A stretch of DNA of 64,000 bases from Stachybotrys elegans (GCA_020746835.1 JAGPNK010000008.1:496001-560000), one strand, 5' to 3'. Shown: positions 12,096 to 24,900, counted from the stretch's first letter. Translations and numbers: made by a program. The notes: generated by a model not told the origin, from the sequence alone.

Positions 12096-14366
12096 ATGCG
12101 CTGCCTACGATCCAGCCGCGTGCCCTTGAGGACCACGACCCCTCGCTTCCTCTCCACATCCTCTCCCTCTGTCCCCAAAGCCACCGCCATCAACTCCGTC
12201 CTCATTGCGAACCGAGGCGAGATCGCCCTGCGCATCAATCGCACCGCAGAGCGTCTGGGCATTCGCGCCACCACCGTCTACACCGATGTGGACGCTTCCT
12301 CGTGGCACGCCTCGGCTGGATTCCAGGCACTTGCTCTTGGTCCTGCCAACGGCTACCTCGACGGCGAGAAGATCATAGCCCTCGCCAAGAAGCATGGGAT
12401 CCAGGCTCTGCACCCTGGATACGGCTTCCTGTCCGAGAACTCGGCGTTTGCCGAGCGATGCGAGCAGGAGGGCATCGTCTTCGTCGGCCCTCCCGCCACC
12501 GCCATGGCCGACATGGGCAACAAGGCGCGAAGCAAAGAGATCATGACCGCTGCGAACGTACCCTGCGTGCCCGGCTACCATGGAGCCGACCAGGCTGAGG
12601 AGCAGCTTCTGGAGCACGCCAGGCAAATCACATTTCCTGTGCTACTCAAGAGCGTGCGGGGTGGCGGCGGCAAGGGTATGCGCATCGTCCTGACAGAGGA
12701 CGAGTTCCCCGCTCAGCTACGAAGCGCCCGTGCAGAAGCCAAGGCGTCGTTCGGAGAGGGAGGCGAGGTGATGCTTGTGGAGAAGTACATTGTCTGCCCT
12801 CGACACGTCGAGGTCCAGGTATTCGCTGATAAATGGGGCAACTGCGTTGCCCTTGGCGAGCGCGATTGCAGCGTGCAGCGACGACACCAAAAGATCTTGG
12901 AGGAATCTCCCGCGCCGGATCTCGACGAAGCGACGAGGCAGGACCTTTGGGAAAAGGCCAGACAGGCAGCATCGGCGGTAGGGTACGTAGGTGCTGGCAC
13001 CGTCGAGTTCATCCTCGACAAGGACACCGGCAAGTTCTACTTCATGGAGATGAACACCCGGCTGCAGGTCGAACACCCCGTGACCGAAATGGTGACTGGG
13101 CTGGACCTGGTAGAGTGGCAATTCCGCGTCGCCGCGGGAGAGAAGCTGCCCCTAACCCAAGCCCAGGTGGAGGAGGCGATGAAGCAGAGAGGCGCCGCCA
13201 TCGAGGCGCGCGTCTACGCTGAGAACCCAGAGAAGGGCTTCATGCCGGATTCCGGAAAGCTCGTGCATGCTCTTCTCCCCCAGTCTGTCCGAGATGACGA
13301 AGATGTCAGGCTGGACTGGGGCTTCGGCTCCGGAAGCACCATCTCGGAGGCATACGACGGCATGATTGCCAAGCTCATCGTCAGAGGCGAGACGCGGGAG
13401 AGAGCCATCGCCAAGATGGAATCGGCCCTGCGGGCGTTCGAAGTCGTCGGTGTCAGCACCAACATTGAGTTCCTGAAGCGCCTCTGCAAGTCGGAGGCAT
13501 TCGTCGCCGGCGATGTCGAGACGGGCTTCATCGACAAGTGGCGGGAGGAGTTGTTCAGCCCACGCCTCATCAAGAACGAGGTCTTTGCCCAGGCTGCGCT
13601 GGGCGTCGTGGGCCTACAGAAGAAGAATAAGGCGCCGCACGGCCAGACGCTCGGCTTCGGAGAGGCGAGCGCGACGAGCGAGCGCAAGATGGCGTTCAAG
13701 GTCCTCGACGGCTACAGCAAGCAAGAGGGCGACGTCATCGAAGCCAGCGTCACGCAAACGGGCCACAATCTCTACAACGTCGCCGTCTCTCGGAAAGGAG
13801 ACGAGACGCCCGAAGTCTTCTCCAACGTCGTGTGTGAAGCCGAGGCCGACGGTGCTGTGATGCGCCTGCAGTCCTTCTTCCCGCTAGAGCGCATCAGCTC
13901 CTCCGTGGTCCCCCAAGAAGATGCCAACGATACCAAGATCACCATCTTCCAGCACGGCGTCAAGACAGACCTGGCGCTTCTCCCACCGTCGTGGTATGAG
14001 AAGGCCCTCGGCTTGAAGGAGATTGCTGCCTCTGTCGCGGCACCCATGCCCTGCAAGATTCTGAGAAACGAGGTGGAGGAGGGGCAGAGCGTCAAGAAGG
14101 GCGCGCCGCTTGTTGTGTGCGTATAATTCTCACTCTTCCTGCGTTCCGGAATCCAAGCTTACTTTTCCTCTCAGCATCGAGTCCATGAAGATGGAGACAG
14201 TAATCCGATCACCACAAGATGGCATTATCAAGAAACTAGCTCACAAGGCTGGAGTAAGCTCTCCCCATGAAGCTGCCATGGGCGACTCACTGACATCTCC
14301 CAGGATATCTGCAAGGCTGGCACAGTTCTGGTACTATTTGAGGAAGAGGAAGCCGGAGACAAATAA
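12096..14366 (+). CDS. mccA: 3-methylcrotonyl-CoA carboxylase alpha (biotin-containing) subunit, mitochondrial
   Basis: CDS join(12096..14116,14175..14253,14304..14366), 720 aa, with two 3' introns (58 and 50 bp). It has an Arg/Ser/Thr-rich mitochondrial presequence, then biotin carboxylase from about residue 33 (SVLIANRGEIALRI). The ATP-grasp glycine loop RGGGGKGMR is near 187, and EMNTRLQVEHPVTEM near 317 carries active-site residues. The C-terminal biotinyl domain ends the protein: splicing restores VVIESMKMETVIRS, with the biotinylated lysine at about residue 679. Length and architecture fit MCC alpha rather than pyruvate or acetyl-CoA carboxylase, since no carboxyltransferase half is present. 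The enzyme works in leucine breakdown; its beta subunit is not in the window. An in-frame ATG at 12063 exists, but MRCLRSSR gives the cleaner targeting peptide. Confidence 0.95.
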
Positions 14367-14476
14367 GGATGCCTTGATACGGCGTTTGGGTCTAAAGCAT
14401 GCATGTAGGTTACTTTTACAGGGTGAGCGGGAAACCAATATGAAATTATGGTATACAAAAATTGTCTATATCGTCA

Positions 14477-16056
14477 TCATCTATCGTCCCATCGAGGCCT
14501 GCTCATGATGATGGGTCGCGCCGGGTCCCATGGCCCGCGAATCTCGTTCTTGTACTTTTGGAGCCCTATGAGCCACCAGCTGCAGCCTCCTGTGGCCAGG
14601 GTCGCTATCAGGGCACCTACGACCATACCCAAGAGGCCACTCCTCCACGGCCATTTGCCAGCGTCGGCATCGCCCATGACAACCCCAACTCCCCATCCGG
14701 CCCCCAACACCAGCAGCACGGACAGGAGCATGTGGTACTTCCAGCTTCGGTGCCGCACGTGGCGCCGGAAGACGGGAAACAGCCCGAACACCTCGATGCT
14801 GAAAAGCGTGAGACTGAACACCTGGTTCGTGGATGGCAGCCGGCTGGCGAGCACGGTGGATGCCATGAGCGCGGCATTCGTAGAAAGGGAGGCCGGGAAC
14901 TTTGCGCCCACGCCGCCCGAGTAGTCAAAGAAGAAGATGTTGATGGCGAGCAGCCAGAAGGACATTGCCCAGATGCTGTCGCTGGATGTAGACTTCGTGA
15001 GGGACTTTAGGATCGGGCTGAGGCCCAGAAGTGTAAAGTAGATGAGCAACGCCGACTTGATGGTGCCCATTCTTTGGTGAGTGCGGCTCTCCTCTGGTGG
15101 GGTCGGGGTAGTTGTGTCGGACATATCCTGGTACACTATCCTAGGGACCTGAAGGGGCGCATTGTTGAGGCTGCTTTGTGACGCAAGAGAGGTGGTGGAT
15201 GTCGCATGTGAACTCTTTGATGTAACTTGCAGGTTGATGGGGGGGTTCGTGGGAGGGCTGGTGGGATGTTGAATGTGTAGGCTGATGGTTGAGCTAGCGG
15301 CAGAGGGGGCAACGGAAGGGCTCGTGGAGGGAACAGTCGAGGGAGGACCAGAAGGATTCAGGGATGAAGCCGTGGTCACATCCAACGTGGAAGACTCGGG
15401 CTGCAGAGGAGGCGGGCGGCGTATACTGCCCGCCCGTCCACGCCTCCTCAGGCTGCCACTCCTGCCGATGCCATTGGCGCTGCCTTTGGCCAGCTCCACG
15501 GCCGCCTCCTCCTCTGCGACCCAGCGCTCCCACAGAAGCCAGCCCAGGAACGTGCCGAAGCTGCCCCAGCTAAGGACAGAAAAGGGCGACACGCGCTCCT
15601 GGAATATCCCGACGAAGCACACGACGAAGATGATGACGGAGCAGACGTGCTGCAGTATGACGGTAGAGTCGGCTACCAGAGGCCAAAAGTCGTACGGCTT
15701 GAGCCGGGGATTGCGCTGGAGGTTATCGAGGAACGTCGCCTGGTCGGTGTAGTTGTCCGGATCTACCAGCAGAGAGGGTCAGCGGGACTGTTTGGTAACT
15801 TTTGGGGGGGTTTATTTTTTTTTCTCGGTTGGCGAGGCGTACACGACTGCTTCACCCACATGAGCTTCTTAAAGGCCCTCTTGCGCCGACGGCTCCGGCT
15901 CCGATCGCTCAGCCGGGGGCGGGACTCGGGGGTGGCGTCGCCCTTGTAGGCGTGCCTCGACGGGGCAGCAAAGGCATCGTCGGGCGAGAGATGGGAGCGT
16001 TCGAAGGCGCCGAAGCTGCCTGGCAGCAGCGATTCCGATTCCGTGGGAGACGGCAT
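14477..16056 (-). CDS. GPI2: GPI-GlcNAc transferase subunit C (Gpi2 / PIG-C)
   Basis: CDS complement(join(14477..15762,15843..16056)), 499 aa, intron 80 bp. The join reads WVKQSYPDNYTDQATFLDNLQ, the conserved PIG-C opening, followed by a first pair of membrane helices (VILQHVCSVIIFVVCFVGIF; WGSFGTFLGWLLW). A Ser/Thr/Pro-rich hydrophilic linker of about 150 residues follows (about 152-302). The remaining helices include LLIYFTLLGLSPILKSLT, SIWAMSFWLLAINIFFFDYS and VGALIATLATGGCSWWLIGL. The protein belongs to the ER complex that makes GlcNAc-phosphatidylinositol, the first step of GPI-anchor synthesis. The N-terminus (1-70) is charged and Arg-rich. Its stop lies 110 bp from that of MCC-alpha. 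Confidence 0.94.
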
Positions 16057-17862
16057 TGTCCCCAGTGGCAGCGCAGGTCTCTGCTACACTTCCACGGCAG
16101 CGAAACAGGACATGTCGGCGGCCGAATATGCCCGGGCGGGAGGGAGGTCGTCAAGGTTGGTTTCGAGGAATGCTGTGGGGGAATTGTGCGTCGCAAGCAT
16201 CGTCATGAGCTTGGAGTTCGCCTGTAGTGGGGCTGCCAAATCGTCCCAGTACAGGTGTCCGCCTACCCTAGAGCGCGGTGGTTCTGGAAAGCTTCCAGGC
16301 ACCTACTCGAATGTTTGCCTCTTGACCTGGCACGGTTCCCAATAACGTTTCACGGACAGACAAGTGGGGAAAGGCATTTGTTTGAGCAGGTAGCCGCGTG
16401 TTTAGTCGGCAGGATTCTGCTGCTTACTTTTTCACGATATATGCCACCAATCGGTCATTTGCACACGCTCAGCCGTACGGTGGCGCGCACTTTTTCGGAA
16501 CGTACAAGTGCTCAGACAGTCTGGTAGAGGCAGAGGCAGAGGCAGCAGAAGGGCGGATCGCAGACTATCCCACCATCCTGGCTGCTCTGTCCCCCCAACA
16601 CAAGGCCTGCCGGCTCCCACAGGTGGCTTCCGACTAGGTGGCAATAATGAACGCCTCACTCACCATCCCCCCGACAGTGAAATCACGGTGGGTATAGTAC
16701 TCGACAGCACGCAGGGTTGGTGATACGTGACACGCGTGACAGGCGTGCATGGCTGTTGGGGCTGAAATGTGCGGTCGTCACCGTCATCACCAACGCTGGG
16801 GGAGCCTTTCATCTTCGTCACCATACCACTCTACCCGAGACGCACATCCGCCCATCCCTCCATCCCAGGATGAGGCAGGTAGGTGCTCAGGCACGGCACT
16901 CCGTGGGTTGCAAAAGGATGCAGTGACGGACTATTCTGGCACATCAGCACATGTGATGGAAAAGTTGGGGCTGCAGGATGCAGCAATACAGCCTGGCCAC
17001 CAACTAGGTAGCTCCCTGGTCTCTGCAATCAAAGGAATACGGGGGGGCGCTGCCATCAGCAACCCTTGCGCACCACAACGGAACGATGTTGAAATCCTGG
17101 AAGTCCTGAAAGCCCTGGAAGCTCCCTGGGCTGCAAGTGAGCTGTATGGAAATTGTGCCTTCTTACCCATGCCGGGTGGAGCTCGGAGCATTTCCGGCCT
17201 TGGGATGACTGTGGTTGTTCGTCTGATTTTCGTATTCTGCCTGAAGACTAGCTGGGCCATGCTGATGAAGGAAGGATGGTTGTCAACTGATGGCTGTCCT
17301 CATCTCACCTCGAGGATCCAAGGGATCCAAGGGAGGGTCAGGGCTGCCCCATACAGGCACCTAGTAGTCCTGGGCCGCCTACTGGAGGTGCATTCGGTAC
17401 CTGTAATTTACCTGTACCGAGGTATACCAAGCTGGGGAATTGCCTTAGCCGGCTAGTAGTAGGTCGTCACCTGACGCTCACAGGTATTCGATGGTAGGCG
17501 GCCAAGGTACTAAATTACTTACCTACCTGTAGGAGGCCCTTCTGACAACTGGAACTACATACTACCTGCACGTACATACATTAGTATGTAGGTACATAAG
17601 TACAGGTAGGCAGGGTGACAGCATGGGAGGTGCGGAAATCGCCTCGGCCACCTCCGTCTTCCATAGTGCCGTTCCTACCTGCCGCTTACCACCAACCTCT
17701 ACCCTACCTACCTAGGTACCCAGTACCTATAGTAGCACTATAGAGGTAATACACCACCACCTACCTCGTTTGCCTGCCGTTCATCCTATCCATAATACTC
17801 CTCGAAGCAACCACCTCGCACCTCCCCTTGTCCTGTCCTGGCAGCCCGCAAAACAACAAGCC
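16057..17862. other. Divergent intergenic region between GPI2 and the hydrolase
   Basis: 1.8 kb containing both promoters. A 235-codon frame at 16749-17456 has no family resemblance, no splice support and a biased Pro/Ser/Gly composition, so it is not called. From about 17,400 onward the sequence is dense in ACCTA/TAGGT words. Confidence 0.5.
17395..17765. repeat. ACCTA/TAGGT-rich low-complexity promoter segment
   Basis: Clustered copies of GGTACCT, TACCTGTA, TACCTACC and related words occur in both orientations. They include the perfect palindrome TACCTAGGTA at 17709-17718 and an inverted pair around 17397-17420 (CGGTACCTG ... CTGTACCG). Similar words are found in other intergenic stretches of the window but not in its exons. 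They could be a local repeat or a regulatory-site cluster for the gene starting at 17863. Confidence 0.5.
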
Positions 17863-19120
17863 ATGGCGACGTACGAGTCGGCACCGAACCAGGTTGTCGC
17901 CGTGAATGGAAATAACTTCGCCTACCGTCGCCTCGGACGGGCAGACGGGGTCCCCCTTGTCCTCCTGATGGGCTTCAGGTTGGTACACCACGCATGAACG
18001 ATGAGCCATGGGCATGAGCATGAGTACCTGCGCGGACACCAGAACCACAGCCAAGGCCACGACCAGAGGCACAACCAGAGGCCTTCCCGATGACTGGCTG
18101 CTGGCTGCTGGCTGATGGCTGAAGGCTGATGGACGGCAACACCTACTGCTCAGAGATTCGGATGGATGCTGATGCGTCACAGGGGCACAATGGACCATTG
18201 GGACCCAGCCCTGGTCAATCCCTTAGCGGCGCTTCGGCCCGTGCTGCTTATCGACAATGCGGGCGTTGGGCGATCTGAAGGCGAGATCCCAAAGACCTTT
18301 GTGGCCTGGGCAGAGCATTACATTGACGTCCTGAGTGCCCTGCGAGTTGCGCGGGCTGACGTGATGGGCTTCTCCATGGGTGGGTGTGTTGCCCAGCTCA
18401 TGGCCCTCAACGCCCCCAACTTGGTGCGTCGCCTTATCCTCTGTGGCACCATCCCCAGCGCTGGTGACGGTGTGATAAGAGCCCCCATTGGGCCCTTTAA
18501 CAAGCTGAGTGCCGCCACCACCCTCGATGAGCACCGAGTTGCCTTTCTCGAGACCTTCTTTACCACCTCCTATACGAGTCAAGCCGCCGGCGCAGCTGCG
18601 TGGCACAGGATCATCACCTCCCGATCCGAAAGGAGCGACTTTGTTGGTCACGCTGCCGCCCATCGGCAAGCTGTAGCCTTTGCCAAGTTCATGGACCCGA
18701 ACCAGGCACGGGATGCCTCATACCAACGCCTGCACGAGCTGACGATGCCTATTTTGATTGCCAATGGTAAGCCTGCCGAGGGAGTCCACATGCCGCATGC
18801 ACACACCCACGCACGCGCGCAAGTACCTACCTTCCAGGGGGAGGGGGGGCGCCATGTAAGCTGTTGGTGCTGACAATTGGCTTGTTGTGTTTCTAGGGAG
18901 TGACGACCTGCTTCTGCCCACCAGCAACAGTGTGACCATGTGGCAGAAACTCAGCCACGCCAACGCGCAGCTTCACCTCTACCCCAACTCCGGACATGGC
19001 TTCCTCTACCAGTACGCTCCACAATTCGCGAAGCTCCTGAACGACTTTCTCGATGGGGATGATGAAGCGGACGACGGGGGCGAAGGGGATAACAACAGCC
19101 CAAGGCCCTCACGGCTCTGA
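17863..19120 (+). CDS. Alpha/beta hydrolase fold protein
   Basis: CDS join(17863..17978,18183..18766,18897..19120), 307 aa. The first join restores GFRGTMDHWDPALV, the oxyanion-hole region of this family, and the second joins PILIANG to SDDLLLP. The nucleophile elbow GFSMGG places the serine at about residue 104. The acid is probably in SDDLLLP (about 237-240) and the histidine in NSGHGF (about 272). Length and motifs fit small soluble epoxide hydrolase/haloperoxidase-like hydrolases; the substrate cannot be inferred. No signal peptide is seen. Intron 1 is long (204 bp), uses the uncommon donor GTTGGT and holds a GGCTGCT/GGCTGAT repeat. Start context CCATGG is good. Confidence 0.88.
18091..18132. 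repeat. Short tandem repeat inside an intron (TGGCTGC/TGGCTGA units)
   Basis: Five to six imperfect copies of a 7-bp unit lie inside the 204-bp first intron of the hydrolase gene, which may explain that intron's unusual length. Confidence 0.6.
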
Positions 19121-20262
19121 TGGACCGTACCGTAATAGCTGACTCGTGCTCACGAAATTTTACGCGTGGCACACGTCGCAACCCCAGGGGGGTAGGGGTG
19201 GCGAGGAATCGTGGATAAGACTTGGACAGCCTCCCAGCCTACCGACCACACACAGTCGGACCTGGACGCAGCCTCCTCGGCGCGTTTCCCTCTTCCGTGC
19301 CTGGCTGGGCTGATAGCGTACAAAAGTAGGGCAGGCCATGCTCGGATGGCGTGAAAAGGAATATGATCCAAGATTTCCCAGGTTCGTTTCAATCCTGCTC
19401 ACCGATAGATTGGATCCCCAAGCTCGTTTGCAGTGGAGCTCCCAGCGGGATGGGCGAGGGTGTCGCACGTGGCGGTCCGAGATGGGGGGCTGGGTTATCA
19501 AGTTAGTCTTCCCGCGTCGCGGAGACAACCCTGGTCGAGGAACGGGGGCACGTCTGCTTCCAGCTAGCGGCTTCCCCATTGTACGGGATTGAGGGCTGCT
19601 CGTGGGCCAATACTTTTGATAAGGCTTGTGCTGAGACATCGGAGGAAGGGGTGTGGTGACCTCGACGCCGCCGGGATGGCTGCTGACAAGACGTCCCATG
19701 ACGGGACGAGCCATACGACACGATACGTGGTACTCCCGTAACAGGCTGCATCTTGTGAGCATGGGGCCGGCTCGCTACGTACGCGTCTATTGGCGTCCGC
19801 CGTGCCCCCAACCCCCGACCCCGACCAAATTGATCGGCACACCACATGGACCTGTGCCTAGCCACCATGGGTATACATGCCTTTCGGTGAGGATCCCCTT
19901 GCTCGTGGCTGGGGTCGCTGCACAACGAACGCGTTGCAAGGATAGATCGGGACCGGGACGCACTGTCTCATCCACGATGGCTTCATGGGATCAATATTTT
20001 CCCTCCGCCGAGCATGCCAGCCCGCCCGCAGCTGTCTCCCCCAACAGCTAATAATAAGACAGCCCATTCCTTCTCGTCCCGTTCCGGTCATCCTCCAGCA
20101 GGGACGGCCGCTGACCACGTCATTTAAGTCCAACCCTTCCCCTGGGCTGGGCTCCGATACCGTCCCTCCCTTTTCATAACTTCTTCTGCCGACCGTCCGT
20201 CACCTAAGTTGCTGCTAAATGCTTTGACTCATGATCGATTCTCAAGCTGTGTGATTTGAAAT
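19121..20262. other. Intergenic, nothing recognised
   Basis: 1.1 kb between the hydrolase stop and the 2EXR gene. Several short overlapping frames on both strands (up to 200 codons at 19160-19762) show no protein-like composition or family motifs. Confidence 0.45.
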
Positions 20263-21234
20263 ATGACTCTGGCACGCTCGACCGCAGTTGATGCTGGTGC
20301 TGTCCAGAAGCAGAAGCCGAAGCCGAAGCACGAGCAGCAGCCAGTGTCCAAGTTCGCCCAGCTTCCCGCCGAGCTTCGGCTCAAGATTTGGTCATGCGCC
20401 GTGGAGCCCCAGATAGCCATCCTGGACGACCTCGTCCACATGGACAGGTCGTATCCACTGCCGTCAGTCACGCAGCTCAACGCTGAAGCACGGATGGAGA
20501 GCCGCGAGGGCTATGAGCCCGTTGGCCGCGGGTCGTACTTCAACTTCTCCCGAGACATCCTTGTCTGTGACCCCAATATTTCGGACCAAAGTCCAAGCAA
20601 ACCTCTGGAAGACCTCGCCCCGCGTATCCAGAGACTGGCCTTCTGGGACTGCTTCCCCGACGACGGGAGGGTAGATGGGCCCTACCACTACTCGGTCTAC
20701 GTGACGGCATGGTACCGCCAGCAAGACTTTGGCAAGGTCGAATTCGACAAGTTTCTATTTCCCAACCTGAAAGATCTATGGATCATCAAGGTTGGCGATA
20801 TAGACCGGTCATGGCGGATCGGTGTCGACCACGACCTGCCGTACGAAGTTCGCCTCAGGAAAACAGCGCGCCAATTCAGGTACTGGATTGACGACAACAT
20901 CATCGAGATAGCGCCTCTCGATCTCGACGAGGCCGACACCAAGGCCGTGCTGAAAGAAGGACGGTGTGGCAAGGAAGACTGCCAGGCGCTCAACGCGGGT
21001 CGCAACAAGATGGTGTCCAAGATCATGTTCATGACGGGAAAATACGAGAAGTCGGAGGACGCCGAGGAGTGGGTGCGCATCCTGCCCTGGTCCACCAAGA
21101 AGGAGAACGACGAGAACCGCATGCGATGGATCATGGTGGAGAGGACCCTGACCTTCTCGCTGCGCTGGGAAAGCGAGGATGAAGACGAGGACGCATCGGA
21201 GATGTGGCCCTTGGAGGAGGAAGAGTCTCAATGA
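20263..21234 (+). CDS. 2EXR domain-containing protein
   Basis: Single-exon gene, 323 aa. Residues about 28-125 form a 2EXR (F-box-like) domain, with the diagnostic KFAQLPAELRLKIWSCAVEP at the start and a later SVTQLNAEARMES segment, where this family usually has a Cys- or Asn-containing helix. The middle holds several Trp/Tyr-rich strands (AWYRQQDFGKVEFDKFLFPNLKDLWI). The C-terminus is strongly acidic (EDEDEDASEMWPLEEEE). The family is greatly expanded in Pezizomycotina and its function is largely unknown. The start is the first ATG of the frame and no intron is needed. Confidence 0.85.
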   Translation: MTLARSTAVDAGAVQKQKPKPKHEQQPVSKFAQLPAELRLKIWSCAVEPQIAILDDLVHMDRSYPLPSVTQLNAEARMESREGYEPVGRGSYFNFSRDILVCDPNISDQSPSKPLEDLAPRIQRLAFWDCFPDDGRVDGPYHYSVYVTAWYRQQDFGKVEFDKFLFPNLKDLWIIKVGDIDRSWRIGVDHDLPYEVRLRKTARQFRYWIDDNIIEIAPLDLDEADTKAVLKEGRCGKEDCQALNAGRNKMVSKIMFMTGKYEKSEDAEEWVRILPWSTKKENDENRMRWIMVERTLTFSLRWESEDEDEDASEMWPLEEEESQ

Positions 21235-21925
21235 AAAGAGACCGCGTCAACATGGACTAGGATGCTTCTTAATGCCAACCACTGCTGGCAGTGAAATGGC
21301 ATAGACCAGCGGCTCACGCCTGCCGTCTATATGGGATGGCGTCGGTGGAAAATTTGGATCACGGGGACTTTCCCCCTTTGTTGGATATGGATTTCTTCCG
21401 CTTTCTGGCTTTTTCGATTTGACGACTTGGTTCTCCTTACGCTATCTTGGGTTCTCTGTTCTTTGGGAGGACAATTGACTGGATTATTTGGGAAGGGGAA
21501 GGCTTATGCAAGGTTCAAGGTTGCTTCATCACGTCTGAGCAAGGGCAGGGGGGATTTGGTGGTAATTATTGGAATCTACAAGTATGTAAATGTATGTTAT
21601 GTGTCTGTTATGAAACGTAAGCAAAGTGTTTGGATGCGCGATATGACTGTCACCTCGTCTCCTTTGCTCGGCCACGGTGATACGCTTTGTCCATCACGGG
21701 CAACGTCCATCCATACATTATCAATACCTCTTCGCATTCCTGACGCGTATTCACACTATCCAAGAAAACGAGTATATTCAAACACACTCAAAGGCTCACC
21801 CAACAGGAGATACTGCTACATTACGTCAATAGAACGCTTCCCAAAAGACTCAGACAGACCTGCTCGGCTACCTGGTCCAAATGCCGACAAGAAATTACAC
21901 GCTCCTCCTAGCCTCCCATATCATC
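21235..21925. other. Intergenic, converging gene ends
   Basis: 690 bp between the 2EXR stop and the MTC5 stop, T-rich in 21,340-21,620. The open frame across 21331-22056 runs into the antisense of MTC5 and is not a gene. Confidence 0.5.
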
Positions 21926-24900
21926 CTACAAGAAACCCGTCCTCTTCTCAGTTCGTCTCAGGCTCGACGCCCGCGACCACTCGCCCGCTGACTTCTTCAA
22001 CCCTCCAAAACCGAGGTGTGAAGGGTTGGTGGTGGACCTGTCCAGACGGCTCATGAGGCTTCGCCCTACACGCTCAAAGCCCTTATTGTCCTCCAATGGT
22101 TCTTCATCGCCGCCCCCCACAATCGTAGGAGTAAGCGAGGACTGTTTCTGTGCCTTCATCATGGCACCTTGTAGAGCCGCCCACGATTCCACCTGCCCAT
22201 TGGATGCTTCTTCCACGCAGTTGCACTCGTCTCCCGCCGGACAAGATGTTTCACCAGCAGCGTGCCATTCTGCCAGGCATCTGTCGTGGCTAGCACATCC
22301 GCAGGATAGACAAGGTGGGTACAGCCCGTCCACCGGCTCTAGACAGTACACGCATCTTAGTTGGCTCTGTGTGAGGTGGCACCTGTCGCATGTGCCCACG
22401 GCGCCACCAAAATTGCCAGACGACGAAGTGTATTGCAAGGGCTCCAGCTGGATTTCATGTATCCGACAGATGCCAGTAACGTCCAGGCCACGTCCTGAGT
22501 TGACCAGAGAGTTGAGTTGATCCTTCTTACCCATTGCAATAGGCGATGAGCCTGTCTTTGCACGGCTTGTTCCTGCGCTTGCAGCCTCGTGAATAGAGAG
22601 CGAGTCGCGGAACGTTCCCCGGAGATCTGTCGGCATGTCTTCTTTCAGAATATTAAACTTCATGATTTCAAGCCGAGCCAAGGATTCGTTCCACATCTGC
22701 AGCATCTCTGCGTAGATGTACCTGTAATTCACGTAGGCAGCCCCACGACTGGGCTCGAGTAATGGCGTGTTAAGCCACCCGTCGTCGTCAAACATTGTTT
22801 GATTCTCGACCAGCACGTGGACATCAACAGGAACCAGAGGCAAGTTGTCCTCTCTGCGATGCTCGTCGTCAGAAAGAGATGTCCTACCAGCACTAGAATC
22901 ACCTGTAGCGTTAGAGCTTCCCCAGCCAATGCCGCTCGTGCTCGGCGCAAAGCTATGCAGAATGGCCTCTGCAGGACTTGGCTTCTTTCGCCCCTGGTTT
23001 GGGGGTGACGAAGAATGGCCTCTGGTAAATGATCTTGGGAGATTTGCTGCGAATGCTGACGCAAACCCAGAGTTGACCCGTGAAACCATATTGCTTTTTG
23101 GTGACTTTGACATCCTTGAGGACGACCCCAAATCCGTCCCTTCATCCCTCCCCTTTGTCGGTGGTGTATTGCCACAAGAATAGGAGTTGAGATCAGGCTC
23201 GCCGTGCCAAATAGCCTCGTCCGATAAAGGAGACCCTGAATAGCGAACAGGCGTGTGGAGGGTTCCAGGGGTAGTAACCGCCGAGTTTGTATAGCTTCTG
23301 CCATAAACCTGATACAGAGACGCGTCCATGGGAAAGTAGTCCACCGAGAAGGACGGCGCCTTCATCGGCAATGGTGTTTCTGGCTGTGGCAAATGAGATC
23401 CAGCGTAAGCTGCTGCGTCCTCAGTCGAGGCCTCGCCAAAGATGCATGATAACATGGCCAGCATCTGTATGTCAGCCATCTTCTCATAGTAGTCGAAGAG
23501 ATCCGCGATAAACTCCGTAGCCAATGGGTGCTGACCCCACTTGACACGGCCCTTTAGACCCGTGATACTTTCAGGGTATGTTTCTTGAGGCTTCTGGCGG
23601 CTGTCCTGTGGCCCATACTTGGACACTGCGTCGCGAGCGATAACGATGATAGAATCTCGGTTCTGATTTGCAGAAACCATCTCCAGAGGAATGCCCGTGC
23701 GCAAAAGCAGAGCTAGGTAATGCCAAACATGCTGAAGGTCTGTATGCCCATACTTTTCAGCAACACTTGCATTATGCTCGCAAACATCTGCCCCGTCGCC
23801 AAAAATGGCATATTCTCTGGCAAACTCTTGCTTGGACGGCAGGTGCGCACGCATGTCGTGGATGGAGACCAAGTTCCTAGGTCTGCCAATCCGTCGCCGG
23901 CTGATGCCAGTCCCAGTTCCAGTTCCGACTCCCGTCCCTGTTCCTCCACCACTCGAGCGTATCGAACGGTCCTCGCTCCAGGTCTTCCTAAGCTGCCTTG
24001 TGGAGTGGTACCAAAGGTTCATCTTCGGAATTGATGTCGATTCAGAGTCACTGGATGAAGTCGATGAGCTTTCGGATTCCTCCGAGTCTGATTGATCAGT
24101 AGCTGAGGCATCGTCCGCCATGTACCTAGACCTCGTTCCAGACTCAATGGCGATCCGGCCAAATCCATCAAAGAAAGGTTCTCCCTTGGGCCTCTCCTTG
24201 GTCACCTCAGCGGATGTCAAGAACAATGCGCGGGCCTTTTCTTCCTTGGTTGGGAAAAAACAGATGAGGCGACCGTCATGGGAAAACCGAGCTCCGCATG
24301 TTCTAGGGGGTGGAGGGACGATCGTGCGACTGAGGGACGCTATGGTCGCATCGCCATTATGGTGAGGCACCAGTTCCTGTGACATGGAAGCCGAACCGCC
24401 TGTTGGTATATCTTCGTCTTCCTCACTTGAGCTCTCGTCGTTGAGCCCTCCCATATCATCGTCAAGGTCGCGCACATTCTTGAACAGCGTAGTACTAGAC
24501 TCGAGATCCACCTCTCCGAGAAGGTACGTGAACGCAACCTCCAGGCAGTTCTGCTTTCTTTGCAAGAACTGGTCTGCCAGTTGATGAATTTCTCTTGTCA
24601 GCCGGCTGTGGGTCTCCGCTGGCATGAAAGACGTTTTCTCAATGACGAATTTAGGCGCCTTGAACCGTGGGTAGCTTGTAGGGATATCAATCTTGACTTT
24701 GATGAATATGATTTCTCCATCCACACCCCAGGGACCTTTCAGAGAGGCCCGGAGGTTCAGGTTGTCCATGTCGATATTGTCCCAAGCAACCTTTGGGATC
24801 TTTTTGCTCACCCGTAGCAGCTCTTCCTGTATTGTATCAGGCTCCTCCCATTCATTCTCGGGATATCCGTGACCCAGAAGACTAGGGTCCTTTTCTGGGT

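Noticed and set aside
16749..17456. 235-codon open frame between GPI2 and the hydrolase
   Set aside because: No domain, odd composition, and it overlaps promoter-type repetitive sequence. No homologue comes to mind.
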